This document shows, in pieces, positions 25,475 to 35,802 of a stretch of 64,000 nucleotides of DNA (the stretch's first letter is position 1; every line of letters starts with the position of its first letter). The stretch comes from FEB-35 sp050263095. GTDB lineage: Bacteria; Desulfobacterota; Deferrimicrobia; Deferrimicrobiales; Deferrimicrobiaceae. A model generated the notes under the pieces. The model searched no databases. It was not told the origin of the DNA and saw only the letters and a list, made by a program, of their open reading frames with translations. Both the position numbers and the translations under genes were made by a program. Where the stretch lies: positions 1 to 64,000 of the forward strand of contig JBLNEW010000071.1 in the NCBI GenBank assembly GCA_050263095.1, written 5' to 3'.

Positions 25475-25541
25475 TTGCGGACTTTCCCCACCCCGCCTAG
25501 AATATCCCGATCATATCCCGATTTCCCCATGGCGAGGACGG

Positions 25542-26426
25542 ATGATTCACGGGATTACCGACCGGTTATGGCTGATCGAGGGCGGCAAGGGCGGCCGGTA
25601 CCCCTATGCCCATTCGCTCTATCTTCGCGACGGGGGCGGAGTGTTGTTCGACTGCGGATCCGACCTCGAGGACATCCTGCGGCTGAAGAAGGAAGCGGGA
25701 TTGAAGACCGTCGTGATGACCCACTACCACGAGGACCATTTCCTGTTCCTCCACACGCTTCCGGAAGTGGAGCTATGGTCGTCCGGCGAGGACGCACCGC
25801 CGCTGGAGTCCTTCGATGTCCTGCTGGACCGGTACGGGGTCGTCGGGTCGGAGTGGGAGACCTTTTTCCGGAATCTGCTGTCGGAAAAGTTCTCCTACAA
25901 ACCGCGCCGCGTCGACCGGAGGATCGCCGACCGGGAGCGCATGCGATTCGGCGGCACCGAAGCGATCGCCGTGATCGCGCCCGGGCACACCCCCGGCCAC
26001 ATGTGCATCCTGTTCCCGTCCGAAGGCGTCCTGTTCCTCGCCGACTACGACCTCACGGATTTCGGCCCCTGGTACGGCGACAAGCCCGGCAGCATCGAGG
26101 AGTTCCGCCGATCGGCGAAGATGCTCGCGGAAATCGGCGCCGCGAGCAACGTGGTCTCCCACGAGGTCCCCGTGCACAGGGGGAACATCGGGCCGAAGGT
26201 GGACGCGTACCTTTCCCGTATCGACCGGCGGGAAGAGGCCCTGCGGGAATTCCTTCGGCAGCCGCGCAGCAGGAGAGAGATCATGGACCGCAGGATCGTC
26301 TACGGGGAGGGGCGTCCCGGCCCGTGGTTCGACTACGGCGAGTGGGCGCTGTTATCGAAACACATCGAGGGGATGCTTTCGAGGGGGGAGGCGTCCCGCG
26401 AGGGAGACCTCTACGTCATTATTTGA
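25542..26426 (+). CDS. metallo-beta-lactamase-fold hydrolase
   Basis: A 294-residue MBL-fold enzyme, probably cytosolic. The metal-binding motif is HYHEDH near residue 65, followed by further ligands in APGHTPGHM near 148 and LADYDLTDF near 168, consistent with a binuclear zinc or iron site. The C-terminal third (about 210-294) is helical, as in RNase Z/glyoxalase II-like hydrolases. The substrate is unknown. Its 3' end overlaps the end of the convergent DUF1858 gene by 8 bases. Confidence 0.85.
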   Translation: MIHGITDRLWLIEGGKGGRYPYAHSLYLRDGGGVLFDCGSDLEDILRLKKEAGLKTVVMTHYHEDHFLFLHTLPEVELWSSGEDAPPLESFDVLLDRYGVVGSEWETFFRNLLSEKFSYKPRRVDRRIADRERMRFGGTEAIAVIAPGHTPGHMCILFPSEGVLFLADYDLTDFGPWYGDKPGSIEEFRRSAKMLAEIGAASNVVSHEVPVHRGNIGPKVDAYLSRIDRREEALREFLRQPRSRREIMDRRIVYGEGRPGPWFDYGEWALLSKHIEGMLSRGEASREGDLYVII

Positions 26427-26634
26427 ATTTCAATGCCGCGTTCAGCTCGCGGCAGACCTTCGCGGGATCCAGCCCCTTGTGCCATGAGGTGTACACGATC
26501 GTCTCCCGCTGGTTGGAGCGGCACTGAAGGCACTCCGCCCCGAAGAGCTCCTTTACCTTTCCCCGGACGGCCGGATATTCCTTCAGGATCTCCCCTACCA
26601 TCATCTCCGGCCTGATTGGTCCCTCTCCGCTCAT
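26419..26634 (-). CDS. DUF1858-domain protein
   Basis: A 71-residue protein with the DUF1858 pattern: MMVGEILKEYPAVRGKVKELFG followed by AECLQCRSNQRETI, where CxxC (residues 34-37) may form a redox disulfide. Such domains accompany hybrid-cluster proteins and sulfur-transfer enzymes, and no activity is established for stand-alone copies. The start ATG overlaps the stop of the upstream thioesterase gene as ATGA, so the two are translationally coupled. Confidence 0.8.
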   Translation of the reverse strand: MSGEGPIRPEMMVGEILKEYPAVRGKVKELFGAECLQCRSNQRETIVYTSWHKGLDPAKVCRELNAALKFK

Positions 26635-27104
26635 CCGCCCTTCCCCCCGCGCCCTTTTTTCTTATCCATTATAGCAGGGGCCTCGCCCGCGGACCGGACG
26701 TTGAGGATATAGTACGTCGCCGAGCCGAAGGCGACGACTTCGCCCGCCTCGTTGCGTATTTCCGACGCCCCCACTGCGATCGTCCTTCCCAGCCTCAGGA
26801 TGTTCCCGTGCGCGGTCACCGTCCCTTCCGGCACAGGCTTCAGGAAATTGACCTTGTACTCGACCGTGGTCATCTTCGACGACAGCGGCATCACGCTGCG
26901 CAGCGCCGTGGCCACCGACATGTCGACCAGCGCCCCCATCGCGCCGCCGTGCAGCGTCCCCGCCGAGTTCTTAAGCACCGGCCTGACACGGCACTCCATC
27001 ACGCTCCTGCCGCTTCCCGAGGACACCAGCCGCATCCCCATGAGCCTTACGAAGGGAAACGCGTTCACCCGCTCCCTGTAATACCTCTCGTCGAAAGTCT
27101 TCAT
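26631..27104 (-). CDS. PaaI/YdiI-type hotdog thioesterase
   Basis: Cytosolic acyl-CoA thioesterase of 157 residues. The hotdog signature NSAGTLHGGAMGALVDMSVA is present near residues 50-70, with the catalytic acidic residue (VD) in the usual place. The long helix and the strand PVPEGTVTAHG follow. The ATG at 27104 is used; it lies just inside the palindromic-repeat intergenic region. It heads a two-gene unit with the DUF1858 gene. Confidence 0.85.
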   Translation of the reverse strand: MKTFDERYYRERVNAFPFVRLMGMRLVSSGSGRSVMECRVRPVLKNSAGTLHGGAMGALVDMSVATALRSVMPLSSKMTTVEYKVNFLKPVPEGTVTAHGNILRLGRTIAVGASEIRNEAGEVVAFGSATYYILNVRSAGEAPAIMDKKKGRGGKGG

Positions 27105-27158
27105 TATGCCTCCAGCAGCGCGTCCGGAGACCCGCTTTGTAAATAGACCGAGCATCGA

Positions 27159-27257
27159 GAACTCAGATGCGCCGCGCCGGCAAGGCGCAGGACCGAGGCG
27201 TACTTGAAGAGTACGGTGAGGGAGTGCAACGAAGCCGGAGCGGATGCAGCGGAGTTC
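27159..27257. repeat. REP-like palindromic repeat element, about 99 bp
   Basis: The segment begins GAACTCAGATGC and ends GATGCAGCGGAGTTC, imperfect inverted ends that fold into a long hairpin. The interior contains GGACCGAGGCGTACTTGAAG and AGTACGGTGAGGGAGTGCAA. These GAGGCGTACTT...AGTACGGTGAGG cores are known from interspersed palindromic repeats in many proteobacterial genomes. Only one copy lies in this window. Confidence 0.6.
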
Positions 27258-27295
27258 GAATGCCGGTATAGTTTCAATGGGGGCCTCCGGACGCG

Positions 27296-29317
<2,022 letters not shown>

Positions 29318-29318
29318 G

Positions 29319-31637
29319 CTAGAAATTCCCCCGGAAGAGGTTGAAGGAGGAAGTGTCCGGGATTTCCCGGTCATCCCGGAGGGCGGCGAAGATCGCGCCG
29401 ATTTCCGACGGGGAAGCGTTCCGTACGTCCACGTAGAAATCCTGTATACCGGCGGCGCGGATCTCCTGCAGGGCCCCCGAGGCGGAAAAAGGACGCACCG
29501 GCCGGATGGTCGAGCCCCGCTCGTCCACCTCGACGGTGAACCGTTCCGCCCTGGGGCTTACGACTTCCCCTCCCTTCACCCCGCCGGCGGGGATCAGCCG
29601 GGATACCATGAGCGGCAGGGATGCGTACGCCACGGCGATTCCAAGACCGTGCAGATATTTCCCCACCGCGCGAAGAGCGTACAAAGGCGCCTCTATCGGG
29701 AGGACCATGCGCGACGCGCCCATGCGCGAGAGAACGGACAGCGCCCCCATGTTGAACGCGTACAGGTAGTGATCGCTGATCAGGGTCACGTCGCGCCGCA
29801 GGTTCAGGCCGGAAAAGAGCGAGAAATGGCCCATGTCGGAGACGACCCATCGCCGGTGCCCCTTGCCGACGGCATCCTTCACCGTTCTCCGCAGGAATGC
29901 GGCGTCGGCTTCCGTTAAGGGCGCGGGCAGCCGCAGGTAGGCCCTGTTCCGGAACGTTCCCCGGCCGGCCGGTGAAGGATCCCTGGCCAGCCCGCGGGAA
30001 AATTCCACGACCGGTATTATCTCCTCCCCCCCGGGCAGGTGCGCAAGCTGGTCTGCGCGGCAGCCCGCGAAAAAAACCGCCGGGACCTTCTCCTGCCGGT
30101 TCCCCGCCACCCTCAACGCGGGAAGGACGGAGAGCCGCAGATCCTTCCCGGAGAGATAGAAATCCTTGTCGAATTTCCGCGCGGCCTTTACGAACAGCGA
30201 CTCCACGTCAGGCCATGAAACGCCCGCGCCGCGCCCTTCGACGCGTATCTCGCCCAGCGGGAGGTCGCAGCGGTAGACTGCCGCAAGCCTTCCTTCCGCG
30301 TCCGAGGGAAGCTTTCCGCGCGAGGCGTCCCCTCCCCCCGATACCCGGTATGAGAACGATCGCCTGATCTTTCCGTAGGCGGCTTCCACGGCAACGACCG
30401 CCTCGCCCACGACGACGCGGAAGCGGACCCCTTCCGGCCGTATCGCTTCCATCTCCTTCCTGGCCCGGCGCGTGATCTCCGCGCGCCCCGCGCCTCCCAC
30501 GCGGAACAGGAGGTCTCCGGGTGAAACGGGAAAGGGAACCGTCACAAAGAACCCGCGAGGGTCGGCCCGCATGGAGAGAGCCGTAAACCCTTTTCCGGAG
30601 CCGTCGCTCTGGAACTGCACCCTGAGCCGGTCCCCGCGCGATACCCTCGCGTCCCCGGAAAGAAATGCCCACCCGTCCCGCACTTCGCGTATCGCTCCAA
30701 GAGGCTCCCCCACGTTGCCGGTGCTTCCCCCCGCCACGACCTCGCCGGGCGACGCCCCTCCCGTAAGACCCCGCGTCTCCTCCCGTCCCGCCACTTCCGA
30801 GAGTATCTTTCTTCCCTCGGCTACCCCCTCCGCGGGCTTCCCTTCGCGGATGCCGTCCAGTGCGATACGATAGGCGGAGACCACGCCGGCGACGTACTCG
30901 GCGCTCCTCATGCGCCCCTCGATCTTGAACGCCGCAAATCCCAGCGGGACCAGCTCCGGCAGGATATCGATGAGGGACAGGTCCCGGGTCGAGAATACTG
31001 CTTCCTCGCCCCCGCCGTGCCCGTAAAGACGACGGCACGGCTGTACGCACGCCCCGCGGTTTGCGGACCTGCCCCCGAGATAGGAGGAAAAGAAGCACTT
31101 GCCCGAATAGGAATAACACATCGCCCCGTGCACGAATATCTCGACGGCGACCCGCGCCCTGGCCGCGATCTGCCGAACTTCGTCCAGGCGCAGGTGGCGC
31201 TCCAGGATCACCCGTTCGGCCCCGAGCCGCTCGAATTCCCCCGCCGCCGCGCACGAGGCGCAGCCGGCCTGCGTGCTGACGTGCAGGGAGATGCCGGGAA
31301 AGAACTCGCGCACGATTCGCATCAGTCCCAGGTCCTGCACTATGACCGCGTCCGGGAGGAGGTGGGACGCCTGGTGCAGCAGCGCGATCGCCTCGGGGAG
31401 GTCGGCTTCGGTAAGGACGGTGTTCATCGCCAGGTAGACGCGAACCCCGTGCCGCCGGGCGTGCGGGAGCACCCGGCACAGTTCCTCCAGCGTGAAATTA
31501 TCCGCCCGCTCGCGCGCGCTGAACTTCTGCAGGCCGAGGTAGACGGCGTCCGCCCCGGCGGAAACCGCCGCGAAATAAGACTCGACCGAGCCCGCAGGGG
31601 CGAGGAGCTCGGGAAACGGCGGTTTGTCGGCTTTCAT
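29319..31637 (-). CDS. U32-family peptidase (RlhA/TrhP-like, with DUF3656-type C-terminus)
   Basis: A 772-residue cytosolic protein starting at the ATG at 31637. The N-terminal TIM-barrel begins PELLAPAGSVESYFAAVSAG and shows the U32 signature around residue 170 (EIFVHGAMCYSYSGKCFFSS, then RSANRGACVQPCR). Its four cysteines probably hold an Fe-S cluster. Homologues RlhA and TrhP hydroxylate cytidine in 23S rRNA or uridine in tRNA, so an RNA-modification role is more likely than proteolysis. Coupling to an EF-G paralogue fits a ribosome-related job. Confidence 0.87.
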   Translation of the reverse strand: MKADKPPFPELLAPAGSVESYFAAVSAGADAVYLGLQKFSARERADNFTLEELCRVLPHARRHGVRVYLAMNTVLTEADLPEAIALLHQASHLLPDAVIVQDLGLMRIVREFFPGISLHVSTQAGCASCAAAGEFERLGAERVILERHLRLDEVRQIAARARVAVEIFVHGAMCYSYSGKCFFSSYLGGRSANRGACVQPCRRLYGHGGGEEAVFSTRDLSLIDILPELVPLGFAAFKIEGRMRSAEYVAGVVSAYRIALDGIREGKPAEGVAEGRKILSEVAGREETRGLTGGASPGEVVAGGSTGNVGEPLGAIREVRDGWAFLSGDARVSRGDRLRVQFQSDGSGKGFTALSMRADPRGFFVTVPFPVSPGDLLFRVGGAGRAEITRRARKEMEAIRPEGVRFRVVVGEAVVAVEAAYGKIRRSFSYRVSGGGDASRGKLPSDAEGRLAAVYRCDLPLGEIRVEGRGAGVSWPDVESLFVKAARKFDKDFYLSGKDLRLSVLPALRVAGNRQEKVPAVFFAGCRADQLAHLPGGEEIIPVVEFSRGLARDPSPAGRGTFRNRAYLRLPAPLTEADAAFLRRTVKDAVGKGHRRWVVSDMGHFSLFSGLNLRRDVTLISDHYLYAFNMGALSVLSRMGASRMVLPIEAPLYALRAVGKYLHGLGIAVAYASLPLMVSRLIPAGGVKGGEVVSPRAERFTVEVDERGSTIRPVRPFSASGALQEIRAAGIQDFYVDVRNASPSEIGAIFAALRDDREIPDTSSFNLFRGNF

Positions 31638-31698
31638 GCGATTCGGGCCTTCTCTTTCCGTAAACCCTTGCCGGACCTGGGGAATATCCCTCTTTAAG

Positions 31699-31726
31699 TT
31701 GACAATAATAATACATCCGTTAGACT
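31699..31726 (+). promoter_or_regulatory. sigma-70 promoter of the lemA-htpX-selenoprotein unit
   Basis: TTGACA at 31699-31704, 16-bp spacer, TAGACT at 31721-31726, 52 bp before the lemA ATG. Confidence 0.7.
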
Positions 31727-31777
31727 GGCCGGGGAATAGCGGCGCGGGGGTAAAAATCAGGCATTGGAGATGTCTGC

Positions 31778-32326
31778 ATGAATTGGATTCCGGCAATCCT
31801 GGCGGTGGCGGTCGTGGCCTGGTTCGTGGGAACCTACAACCGGCTCGTCCGGCTGCGCAACCAGGTCCGGAACGCGTGGCACCAGATAGAGGTGCAGCTG
31901 AAGCGCCGGCACGACCTCATCCCAAACCTGGTGGAGATCGTCAAGGATTACATGTCCTACGAGCAGGAGACTCTCGCACGCGTCGTCGAGGCGCGCGGGG
32001 CCGCCGTCTCCGCGAGGGGGACGGCCGCCCAGGCCAAGGCGGAGAACGCGCTGACCGAATCGCTGAAAAGCCTCTTCGCCGTCGTGGAGAACTACCCCGA
32101 TCTCAAGGCCAACACGAACGTGGCATCGCTTTCGGAGGAATTGACCACGACCGAAAACAAGATCTCGTTCGCGCGCCAGTACTACAACGACTCGGTGATG
32201 ACATTCAACAACACGATACAGTCCATCCCCTCCAACCTCATCGCCTCGGTTTTCGACTTCGAACCCTCGGAATACTTCGCCGCGGGGGAGGGAGAAAAGG
32301 CCGTCCCGAAGGCCGACCTCCGGTAA
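31778..32326 (+). CDS. lemA: LemA family protein
   Basis: A 182-residue protein with a single N-terminal membrane helix (residues 3-20, signal-anchor) and a helical bundle outside. The family hallmark YNRLVRLRNQVRNAWHQIEV (residues 25-44) and the following LKRRHDLIPNLVEIVK are clear, as is FNNTIQSIPSNLIA near the C-terminus. Function is not established; lemA is often paired with an HtpX-like protease, as it is here (18-base gap). Confidence 0.92.
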   Translation: MNWIPAILAVAVVAWFVGTYNRLVRLRNQVRNAWHQIEVQLKRRHDLIPNLVEIVKDYMSYEQETLARVVEARGAAVSARGTAAQAKAENALTESLKSLFAVVENYPDLKANTNVASLSEELTTTENKISFARQYYNDSVMTFNNTIQSIPSNLIASVFDFEPSEYFAAGEGEKAVPKADLR

Positions 32327-32344
32327 TTCACTCGGAAGGCCGAG

Positions 32345-33379
32345 ATGGCAGACGCCGGACGCAGCTGCCCCAAATGCGGGACGCCCAATCCCGCGGGCGC
32401 AGCCTACTGCAATCTCTGCCAGGAGCCGTTTGCGAAGAAGGGCGTCTCCTCCCCGCGCCGCGTGCCGATGATTCCATTCAACGAAGCCGCCGCGAGCAAC
32501 GTCAGGATGTCGCGATTTCTATTTTTCCTGCTGTTCGCCGCTTTCTTCGGGCTCGGGGGAGTCATCGGGAAGGCGTACGGCAGCGTGGAGCTGGGGCTTT
32601 CCCTCGCCCTCATCCTGTACGCGATACTTGCCTCCGCCGCCTGGTTCAGCGGCGAGTCCATCGTCCTGTCAATCCATGACGCCAGGGAAGCCGATTCGGC
32701 GGAGCACCGGCAGCTCCTGAACGTGGTCGAAGAGATGAAGATCGCCGCAGGCCTGCCGATGCCGAAAGTCTACGTCATGCAATCGCAGGGAATGAACGCC
32801 TTCGCCGCGGGAAGGAAGCCGGACGAAGCTTCCATCGCCGTGACCACCGGCCTTCTTGCCGGGTTGAACCGCGAGGAGCTGCAGGGGGTTGTCGCCCATG
32901 AAATGGCCCACGTGAAAAGCAGGGACACCCTGTACAACATCTGCGCGGCCATTCTCGTCGGCGCCGTCGCCCTGCTTGCCGACATGTTCCTGCGGGATGC
33001 GTTTTTCTTCCGGGGAAGGGGACGAAGCGGGGGCGGGGGACGGGGGAACGCCGCCTTCATCCTTCTTGGAATCCTGTTCGCCCTTCTGGCCCCCCTGGCC
33101 TCCCGGCTGCTCCAGATGAGCATCTCCAGGCAGCGGGAATACCACGCCGACGCAGTCGGTGCGGAGTTCACGCGCAACCCGCTCGGGCTGGCTTCCGCGC
33201 TGGAAAAGATCTCGCGGGGAGGAGCGGGGGTGCCGGGCGAGAACAGGGGCACGCAGCACCTGTTCATCGTGAACCCGCTTCGCGCGTTCCCGGCCGAATC
33301 TTCCGCCCTGATGTCCACGCACCCGCCGACCGGGCTTCGCATCCAAAGACTCAGGGCAATGGCGGGAGAAGGAGGCTAG
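32345..33379 (+). CDS. HtpX-like M48 metalloprotease with an N-terminal zinc ribbon
   Basis: Inner-membrane zinc protease of 344 residues, presumed to act in membrane-protein quality control. Residues 9-26 carry a zinc ribbon (CPKCGTPNPAGAAYCNLC) not present in E. coli HtpX. Two membrane helices follow (about 58-75 and 80-98). The catalytic motif is HEMAH near 185, with the third ligand in REYHADAVGAEF near 265, and a second pair of hydrophobic segments lies between them. It follows lemA and carries in its last codons the ribosome site (AGGAGG) for the selenoprotein gene that begins 2 bases after its stop. Confidence 0.9.
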   Translation: MADAGRSCPKCGTPNPAGAAYCNLCQEPFAKKGVSSPRRVPMIPFNEAAASNVRMSRFLFFLLFAAFFGLGGVIGKAYGSVELGLSLALILYAILASAAWFSGESIVLSIHDAREADSAEHRQLLNVVEEMKIAAGLPMPKVYVMQSQGMNAFAAGRKPDEASIAVTTGLLAGLNREELQGVVAHEMAHVKSRDTLYNICAAILVGAVALLADMFLRDAFFFRGRGRSGGGGRGNAAFILLGILFALLAPLASRLLQMSISRQREYHADAVGAEFTRNPLGLASALEKISRGGAGVPGENRGTQHLFIVNPLRAFPAESSALMSTHPPTGLRIQRLRAMAGEGG

Positions 33380-33381
33380 AC

Positions 33382-33597
33382 ATGCCGCGTAACGTGACGA
33401 TCTTCGGTAAGGACGGCTGACCGTACACCGCAAAGGCTCGTAGGGACTACGAGAAGGCCGGTGCGCAGGTGGCGTACAAGGATGTGGAGCATGACAAGGC
33501 GGCCATGGCCGAGATGACGTCCGTGACGCGGGGTCGCCGCGACGTGCCGGTGATCCTTGAGTCCGGGAAGGTCACCGTCGGCTACGGGGGCAGCTGA
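33382..33597 (+). CDS. glutaredoxin-like selenoprotein (Uxx-star type), UGA at codon 13 read as selenocysteine
   Basis: A 71-residue thioredoxin-fold protein visible only if the in-frame TGA at 33418-33420 is decoded as Sec (U). It reads MPRNVTIFGKDG-U-PYTAKARRDYEK..., then TRGRRDVPVILESGKV and TVGYGGS. The UPYT tetrad replaces the CPYC active site of glutaredoxins; the cis-proline loop (DVPV) and the GYGG glutathione-loop remnant are in place. This matches the Uxx-star glutaredoxin-like family known from deltaproteobacteria. A SECIS-type hairpin follows the UGA at the right distance. The AGGAGG ribosome site overlaps the protease stop. Role: presumably a thiol/selenol reductant. selA, selB, selC and selD are not in the window. 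Confidence 0.88.
33437..33453 (+). promoter_or_regulatory. bacterial SECIS hairpin
   Basis: CTCGTAG-GGA-CTACGAG forms a perfect 7-bp stem with a GGA apical loop beginning 17 nt after the UGA codon. Bacterial SECIS elements lie in the coding region just downstream of UGA and have a G-containing apical loop about 16-37 nt away, so position and shape both fit SelB recognition. Confidence 0.8.
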
Positions 33598-33754
33598 GCG
33601 GTCTGACAGGCGCGGCCGTGCGCCGCGCAAACCGGGAAGCCGGGCGGACGCGCCTCCTCCGCGGGGCGGCGCTGCCCCGGCAGGGTTGAACGCCCGGCTC
33701 CCGCCGTGATATTCTTGGCGCTGTCCCATCCACTATCGCCGGAGGAACCCATCG

Positions 33755-34234
33755 ATGAAATTCAGCGAAGATGCGCTGAAGTACCTGAACCTCGGGATCG
33801 AGTCCGAGATCGCGGCGTACGTCTTCTACAAGCGCGCCCGGAAGATGGTCAAGGACGAATCGCTCCAGCAGATTCTGGACAAGCTTGCCATGGACGAGAA
33901 GGGGCACTTCCTCATCCTGGAGGGCGAGTTCGACGAGAACGTGCGATCCGAATGCTGGGCCCCCTACAAGGACATTCTCGGCAAGGAAGGGCTTCCCGAC
34001 ATAGACGAACTCGTCCAAGAAACCCACAGGGAACTGCTGGGCAAGATGGAGAAGCTCAAGGGCAAGAAGGACGTCCTCGAGCTTGCGCTCTCGCTGGAGA
34101 AGGAGGCGTTCGCGCTTTTCAGCGACGCCTCCTCCAGGTCGAAAAGCCCGGACGTGAAGAAGGTCTTCGACCACCTCGCGGCGTTCGAGAAAGGCCACGT
34201 GCAAGTGATCGAGAAGGAGCTCTCCGCGCTTTAG
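33755..34234 (+). CDS. rubrerythrin/ferritin-like diiron protein without a rubredoxin domain
   Basis: A 159-residue four-helix-bundle protein. Diiron ligands are placed as in ferritin-like proteins: Glu in GIESEIAAYVFY, DEKGHF with ExxH, a second Glu in SLEKEAFALF and EKGHVQVI with the second ExxH. The C-terminal rubredoxin domain of classical rubrerythrins is missing; separate small rubredoxins are encoded at 59364-59748. A likely role is peroxide removal. The ATG at 33755 follows GGAGGAAC. Confidence 0.82.
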   Translation: MKFSEDALKYLNLGIESEIAAYVFYKRARKMVKDESLQQILDKLAMDEKGHFLILEGEFDENVRSECWAPYKDILGKEGLPDIDELVQETHRELLGKMEKLKGKKDVLELALSLEKEAFALFSDASSRSKSPDVKKVFDHLAAFEKGHVQVIEKELSAL

Positions 34235-34268
34235 CCGTAAGAACAACGTAAAGGAACGGCTCGGATTC

Positions 34269-34300
34269 AAAAAAAAGGGGGCGGCCTGGCGGCCGCCCCC
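34269..34300 (-). terminator. intrinsic terminator of the FadL-type gene
   Basis: Read on the minus strand, a 10-bp perfect stem (GGGGGCGGCC / GGCCGCCCCC, 4-base loop) is followed by eight T residues. It lies 33 bases after the stop of the outer-membrane transporter and may also act for the convergent ferritin-like gene. Confidence 0.9.
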
Positions 34301-34332
34301 GCTGCGTTTCCCTGGCTTGCGCCGGGCGGCGC

Positions 34333-35700
34333 CTAGAACTTGTACCCCACGTCGAAAGCAAGCAGGTGCGCGTCGCCCTCCCATGTGCCGTTGAAGCCGG
34401 TGCCGGCGGTGCCGGTCGGCGACGTGGCCGTCTGGTTGTTTACGGTCCGGTCCTTCTTGGCCACGTAGAAATAGGACCCGTCGAACGTCCAGTTCTTGTA
34501 CTTGTATCCGGCTCCCAACATGTAATTCAGACGGTCGGCGTCGGGCAGCTCGGGCCCCATGGTATCGGCGGGGACGGGCGAGGGATCATAGGCAAATCCC
34601 ACGCGCAGGGCGAGCGGGTCGGTCACCTTGTACTGGGCGCCCAGCCGCAGCGTCGCAACGTCTTTCCATTTCTTGGGAGTCGTGGAGGTGCCCAGGGCGG
34701 CGCTCGGCCCGGCGCCTATCAGGACGGTGGGAAGCTCGATGCGAAGCTCGTTGAACGAGCTCCAGAAGGTCCAGTCGATATCCGCCTCCACGGTCAGCCG
34801 GTCCGTGAAGTTGCATGCGATCCCCAGCGCCGCGGTCGCAGGCATTCTGACGACCGTCGATCCTTTCCCGGAGAACGCCGTGGCCCCTCCGAACGCCGCC
34901 TGGGAGAGGGAGGCTCCGCCAAGAGCCGCCCGGCCGGCGGTTGAAATGGAGGAGAGGTCGACGTCCCCGTCCTTCAGCTCCAGGGTGAACGGGCTCCGGT
35001 AGCTGAACCCTACCTTCACGTTCTTCGACGGCGTGAGCAGCAGGCCGGCGTTGTAACCCCAGGCGTCGCCGTCCGCCTCCAGGTCCAGGAGGTACAGATT
35101 GTTCGTCGGGGGGGTCGCGGTATTATCGCCGATGGCGAAATTCACGGGGGTCCTCGCCAATTTCGCCTTTCCCCACATCCAGTCGATCCCAGCCCCCACC
35201 GACAGGAATTCGTTGACCTTCCAGGCCACGGTGGGGTTTACCACGACCGTCTGGAGGTCGATCTCGGTGATCTGGTTCCTGAATATGCTGGTAACGCGGT
35301 TCTCGTATTCCTGTCCCAATCCGAATGGAGTGAAAATTCCGACTCCGTAGGCGAACGTGGGCGATGCCTTCTTCGTTATGTAGGCGTTGGGAACGATGAA
35401 GGTCAGGTCCTTCTGCGTCTCGGAAACCGAAAGTCCGCCCGTAAGCGGCGTGGTGCCGGTGAAAGTAGCGCCGTTTTCCCAGATGAATGTTCCGCCGACC
35501 ATCACGTTCGTACCCTCGAGCTGGACGATGCCCGCGGGATTGAAATAGATCGCGGAAGGGTCGTCCGCCTGCGCGGTGAAGGCGAACCCCATTCCCATCG
35601 CTTTGGCCCCGGCCTCCGGCAGCCGGAAACCCGCCGCCGTCGCAGTCGCGGCCGAAAACAGCAGGACCACCAGTACGGCCAATCCTCTCGCGATTCTCAT
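34333..35700 (-). CDS. OmpP1/FadL/TodX-family outer-membrane transporter
   Basis: A 455-residue outer-membrane barrel for hydrophobic substrates such as fatty acids or aromatics. The signal peptide ends near ATAAGF. The mature N-terminus (FRLPEAGAKAMGMGFAFTAQADDPSAIYFNPAG) is the plug-forming FadL/OmpP1 hallmark. The C-terminus ends LLAFDVGYKF with the terminal phenylalanine. It is transcribed alone, with a GGAGGGGGG ribosome site and its own terminator. An enoyl-CoA hydratase and a thioesterase elsewhere in the window fit fatty-acid use, but no operon links them. Confidence 0.9.
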   Translation of the reverse strand: MRIARGLAVLVVLLFSAATATAAGFRLPEAGAKAMGMGFAFTAQADDPSAIYFNPAGIVQLEGTNVMVGGTFIWENGATFTGTTPLTGGLSVSETQKDLTFIVPNAYITKKASPTFAYGVGIFTPFGLGQEYENRVTSIFRNQITEIDLQTVVVNPTVAWKVNEFLSVGAGIDWMWGKAKLARTPVNFAIGDNTATPPTNNLYLLDLEADGDAWGYNAGLLLTPSKNVKVGFSYRSPFTLELKDGDVDLSSISTAGRAALGGASLSQAAFGGATAFSGKGSTVVRMPATAALGIACNFTDRLTVEADIDWTFWSSFNELRIELPTVLIGAGPSAALGTSTTPKKWKDVATLRLGAQYKVTDPLALRVGFAYDPSPVPADTMGPELPDADRLNYMLGAGYKYKNWTFDGSYFYVAKKDRTVNNQTATSPTGTAGTGFNGTWEGDAHLLAFDVGYKF

Positions 35701-35802
35701 CCTCCCCCCTCCTTATTTTGCTGGCGGAGGACACTCCTCGACTTGAAACCCGAAATGGGAATGTCCCCCTAGAGAAATTGCTTTAACATACCGATTTACA
35801 TA

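Noticed and set aside
27250..27262. tRNA-like GGAGTTCGAATGCC (T-loop look-alike).
   Set aside because: No acceptor stem, anticodon arm or CCA-proximal pairing; it is the end of the palindromic repeat.
33382..33597. Reading the in-frame TGA as evidence for a pseudogene.
   Set aside because: There is only one stop, exactly at the catalytic Cys position, with an intact frame on both sides and a SECIS-type hairpin after it.
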